Assembly: GCF_014844035.1 (NCBI RefSeq)
Contig: NZ_CP062159.1
Location: forward strand, 4,402,001 to 4,466,000
Direction of reading: 5' to 3'
Source: Flavobacterium sp. MDT1-60
Lineage (GTDB): Bacteria > Bacteroidota > Bacteroidia > Flavobacteriales > Flavobacteriaceae
Length of the DNA: 64,000 nucleotides
The position numbers were made by a program, and so were the translations under genes. The notes under the pieces were generated by a model. The model was not told where the DNA came from. It did not search any database and saw nothing but the letters and a program-made list of their open reading frames with translations. Of this stretch, positions 62,393 to 64,000 are shown piece by piece; position 1 is the stretch's first letter; each line of letters begins with the position of its first letter.

Positions 62393-63268
62393 CTAAGCTT
62401 CCCAGTCAAGCACTGGATAGTATTTTTTAAGGTATTCTTTTACATCTGCAATGTCTTCCTTGGCCGTTAAATCAGGAACGTGCTCAGAAAACGGAATTCC
62501 CACAGTTGTATTCGGGTTAGCTTTAACCGAATTTAAAAGCACCGTTGGTAATTCTTTTTCATCTCTTTCCGGATTTACGGGACAATTTTTAAGATGCGTA
62601 TACAAAGTGCTTCCGTTGAATTTGAAGGCATTCATACTCACTCTTATCTTTCCTTCTACATCTTTATAATGTTCTAAATCATCAGCTGTAGGTTTTTCTA
62701 AAATATCCAATAATTGATTATTTTGATCTAATTTGGCAATCGCAAAACGCGAAATTCTTTCAGACGGAAATTCCAAAGCATCACGATCATAACTAATAAA
62801 AGCATTTGGGCTTTGTGTTTCTCTCAGTGCCAATAAAGCTTTCGCCGAATACAAATTATCACTATTACAAACAGAATATTCCTGTGTATTCAATTCAGGA
62901 AATTGTTCAACTGCCTGAAATAAAGCATCAGCAGTACCAAAAGGTTTTACTCTTCCTTCAGGAATGTATTGAACAGCAAATGAGATGTTAAGCCCGTGAA
63001 AATTGTTGTTTTCATTATGATTCCCATAAAATTCTTTAAACAACTCTCCTTGCTCTCCTATAATAATATAGATGTTTACATATCCTGCCTTTTTGGCATT
63101 CAATAAAAGATAATCCAGCAAAGGTCTTCCGCTTGCTCCAACGCCAATTAAACCTTTACTTCTTTCATTGGCCTGTGCAATTTCCTCGGGAGATAAATTA
63201 TCTAAAATGGCTTCTTTTTTCATACGAGAGGATGCACCACCCGCAAGAATAACTAAATTGTTGTGCAT
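62393..63268 (-). CDS. Sugar-phosphate nucleotidyltransferase
   Basis: The 291-residue product has the nucleotidyltransferase fold: LVILAGGASSRMKKEAIL (nucleotide-binding GGxxxR start), GASGRPLLDYLLLNAKKAGY, IPEGRVKPFGTADALFQAVE, EYSVCNSDNLYSA (metal Asp) and LEKPTADDLEHY. It would activate a sugar 1-phosphate to an NDP-sugar. It overlaps functionally with the GHMP kinase, which begins 9 bp further along the minus strand, so kinase plus transferase may form a salvage pair. The sugar identity is not readable. Confidence 0.85.
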   Translation of the reverse strand: MHNNLVILAGGASSRMKKEAILDNLSPEEIAQANERSKGLIGVGASGRPLLDYLLLNAKKAGYVNIYIIIGEQGELFKEFYGNHNENNNFHGLNISFAVQYIPEGRVKPFGTADALFQAVEQFPELNTQEYSVCNSDNLYSAKALLALRETQSPNAFISYDRDALEFPSERISRFAIAKLDQNNQLLDILEKPTADDLEHYKDVEGKIRVSMNAFKFNGSTLYTHLKNCPVNPERDEKELPTVLLNSVKANPNTTVGIPFSEHVPDLTAKEDIADVKEYLKKYYPVLDWEA

Positions 63269-63277
63269 ATTTATATC

Positions 63278-64000
63278 TTAAATTTCAATATTTTCAATAA
63301 TTCTTACTCCTGGATCTACGCTAACCGAATAAGCTTCCAGGGCTCCGGCTTTTAAAATAGCGTCGATAACCAAATTTTCTTTTTCAGGATCAGCAATTAC
63401 AACGATACTGCCACCACCACCGGACCCTACAATTTTCGCTCCGTATGCACCTGCACGTAAAGCTGCGTTGATCATATCATCAATTCTTGGCACTGTAATT
63501 TTTAGTAAATCACGCAAAACTTCATGATGCTGATTCATTAATTCACCAATTTTTTTAAGATCTAAAACTGGTTTTTCAAATTCTTTTAAAGCGTCTTTGG
63601 TATAATGATAATTTTTTAAAGCTGCTTCAAAAAACGGAATCAATCGATCCGGCAAACAATTTCTGTATCGGTCAATATCCTCAATTTCAGAAGTATTCAA
63701 ATCAAAATTTGGAAAATTCTGTTTTACAATATCAATTGCCATCAAAGCATTACCTTTTAATTCACCAATTAATCCAATGGTTTCTTTAGGAACACCTGAA
63801 ACTCCGGTAATCAAACCTTTTAAATTGGTTCCGATAATTTTATACGAAAAAGGGTCTTTTGTATTAATATACACAATATTCCCTACTCCAATACTAAAAT
63901 GATCCATCATTCCACCTGGTTCTCCATGTTCTAAAACCTCAGAAGCATATCCTATTTTGGCAATAAATTCTGGAGTTACTTCATCATCAACTCCAAAGGC
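63278..64000 (-). CDS. GHMP-family sugar kinase (partial, N-terminus outside window)
   Basis: The open frame runs to the window edge, giving 240 residues that include the C-terminal part. Conserved features are HGEPGGMMDHFSIGVGN (motif 2, the catalytic Asp/His region) and IVGSGGGGSIVVIAD (motif 3). GHMP kinases phosphorylate sugars at C1 or other positions; here it neighbours a nucleotidyltransferase. Galactokinase, N-acetylhexosamine 1-kinase or glucuronokinase are candidates. The missing start is beyond 64000. Confidence 0.8.
   Translation of the reverse strand, partial: AFGVDDEVTPEFIAKIGYASEVLEHGEPGGMMDHFSIGVGNIVYINTKDPFSYKIIGTNLKGLITGVSGVPKETIGLIGELKGNALMAIDIVKQNFPNFDLNTSEIEDIDRYRNCLPDRLIPFFEAALKNYHYTKDALKEFEKPVLDLKKIGELMNQHHEVLRDLLKITVPRIDDMINAALRAGAYGAKIVGSGGGGSIVVIADPEKENLVIDAILKAGALEAYSVSVDPGVRIIENIEI

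Overview
The window looks like chromosomal DNA of a Flavobacterium-type member of the Bacteroidota. The DNA is AT-rich. Many genes have the Bacteroidota -7 promoter box TAnnTTTG and no Shine-Dalgarno sequence. Two secreted proteins end in type IX secretion (T9SS) sorting domains. Many families typical of the group are present (YfhO, DUF4834, DUF3810, DUF4268, DUF4956, the NagB/PIG-L fusion). I see no rRNA, tRNA, CRISPR array, insertion sequence or prophage. The non-coding gaps hold hairpin terminators and several families of short inverted repeats.

Layout. 1-5.7 kb: the N-terminus of a sensor-like secreted protein, a two-part hairpin repeat, uvrA, a small membrane protein and an MscS channel gene split by a frameshift in an A6 tract. 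5.8-11.4 kb: a surface-glycan group (flippase, glycosyltransferase, YfhO protein, DUF4834). 11.6-15.6 kb: an outer-membrane barrel protein, a GNAT-type acyltransferase, a lipoprotein and an alpha-oxoamine synthase that probably makes the sulfonolipid or sphingolipid base. 15.9-22.0 kb: a nitrite/NO island with a NirK-cytochrome c fusion, a NirV-like protein, SCO, a His-rich 12-TM protein, the Ric/ScdA iron-sulfur repair protein, azurin and an Rrf2 (NsrR/IscR-like) regulator. Closely related palindromes lie upstream of ric and the regulator, with a weaker one before nirK. 22.2-35 kb: mostly housekeeping and hypothetical genes (NYN-LOTUS protein, GltB-like protein, two paralogous lipoproteins, GH88, ABC exporter, RdgB, DEAD helicase, PepD) plus a 36-residue Lys-rich gene.

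36.4-40.5 kb: a compact type III polyketide synthase operon (PKS, FAD monooxygenase, flavodoxin-fold oxidoreductase) next to a Crp/Fnr regulator. 40.9-44.3 kb: an ECF sigma factor with a membrane partner, a PlsC-like acyltransferase, a NUDIX hydrolase and DUF4268. 44.4-53.4 kb: two T9SS cargo proteins, a FabK-like flavoprotein, mnmA, a PEP-synthase/dikinase-like protein with a signal peptide, and DUF4956. 53.6-58.7 kb: a YwqK-like protein, yidC, pyrG and DUF3820. 58.9-64 kb: an amino-sugar block (NagB-PIG-L fusion, sugar MFS importer behind an operator-like palindrome, sugar nucleotidyltransferase, GHMP kinase running off the window).

The most interesting parts are the NO/nitrite island with its candidate Rrf2 regulon, the small type III PKS operon, the exported dikinase-like protein, the alpha-oxoamine synthase/GNAT pair, and a family of chimeric intergenic repeats. 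All functional calls come from reading the translations; no database search was run.
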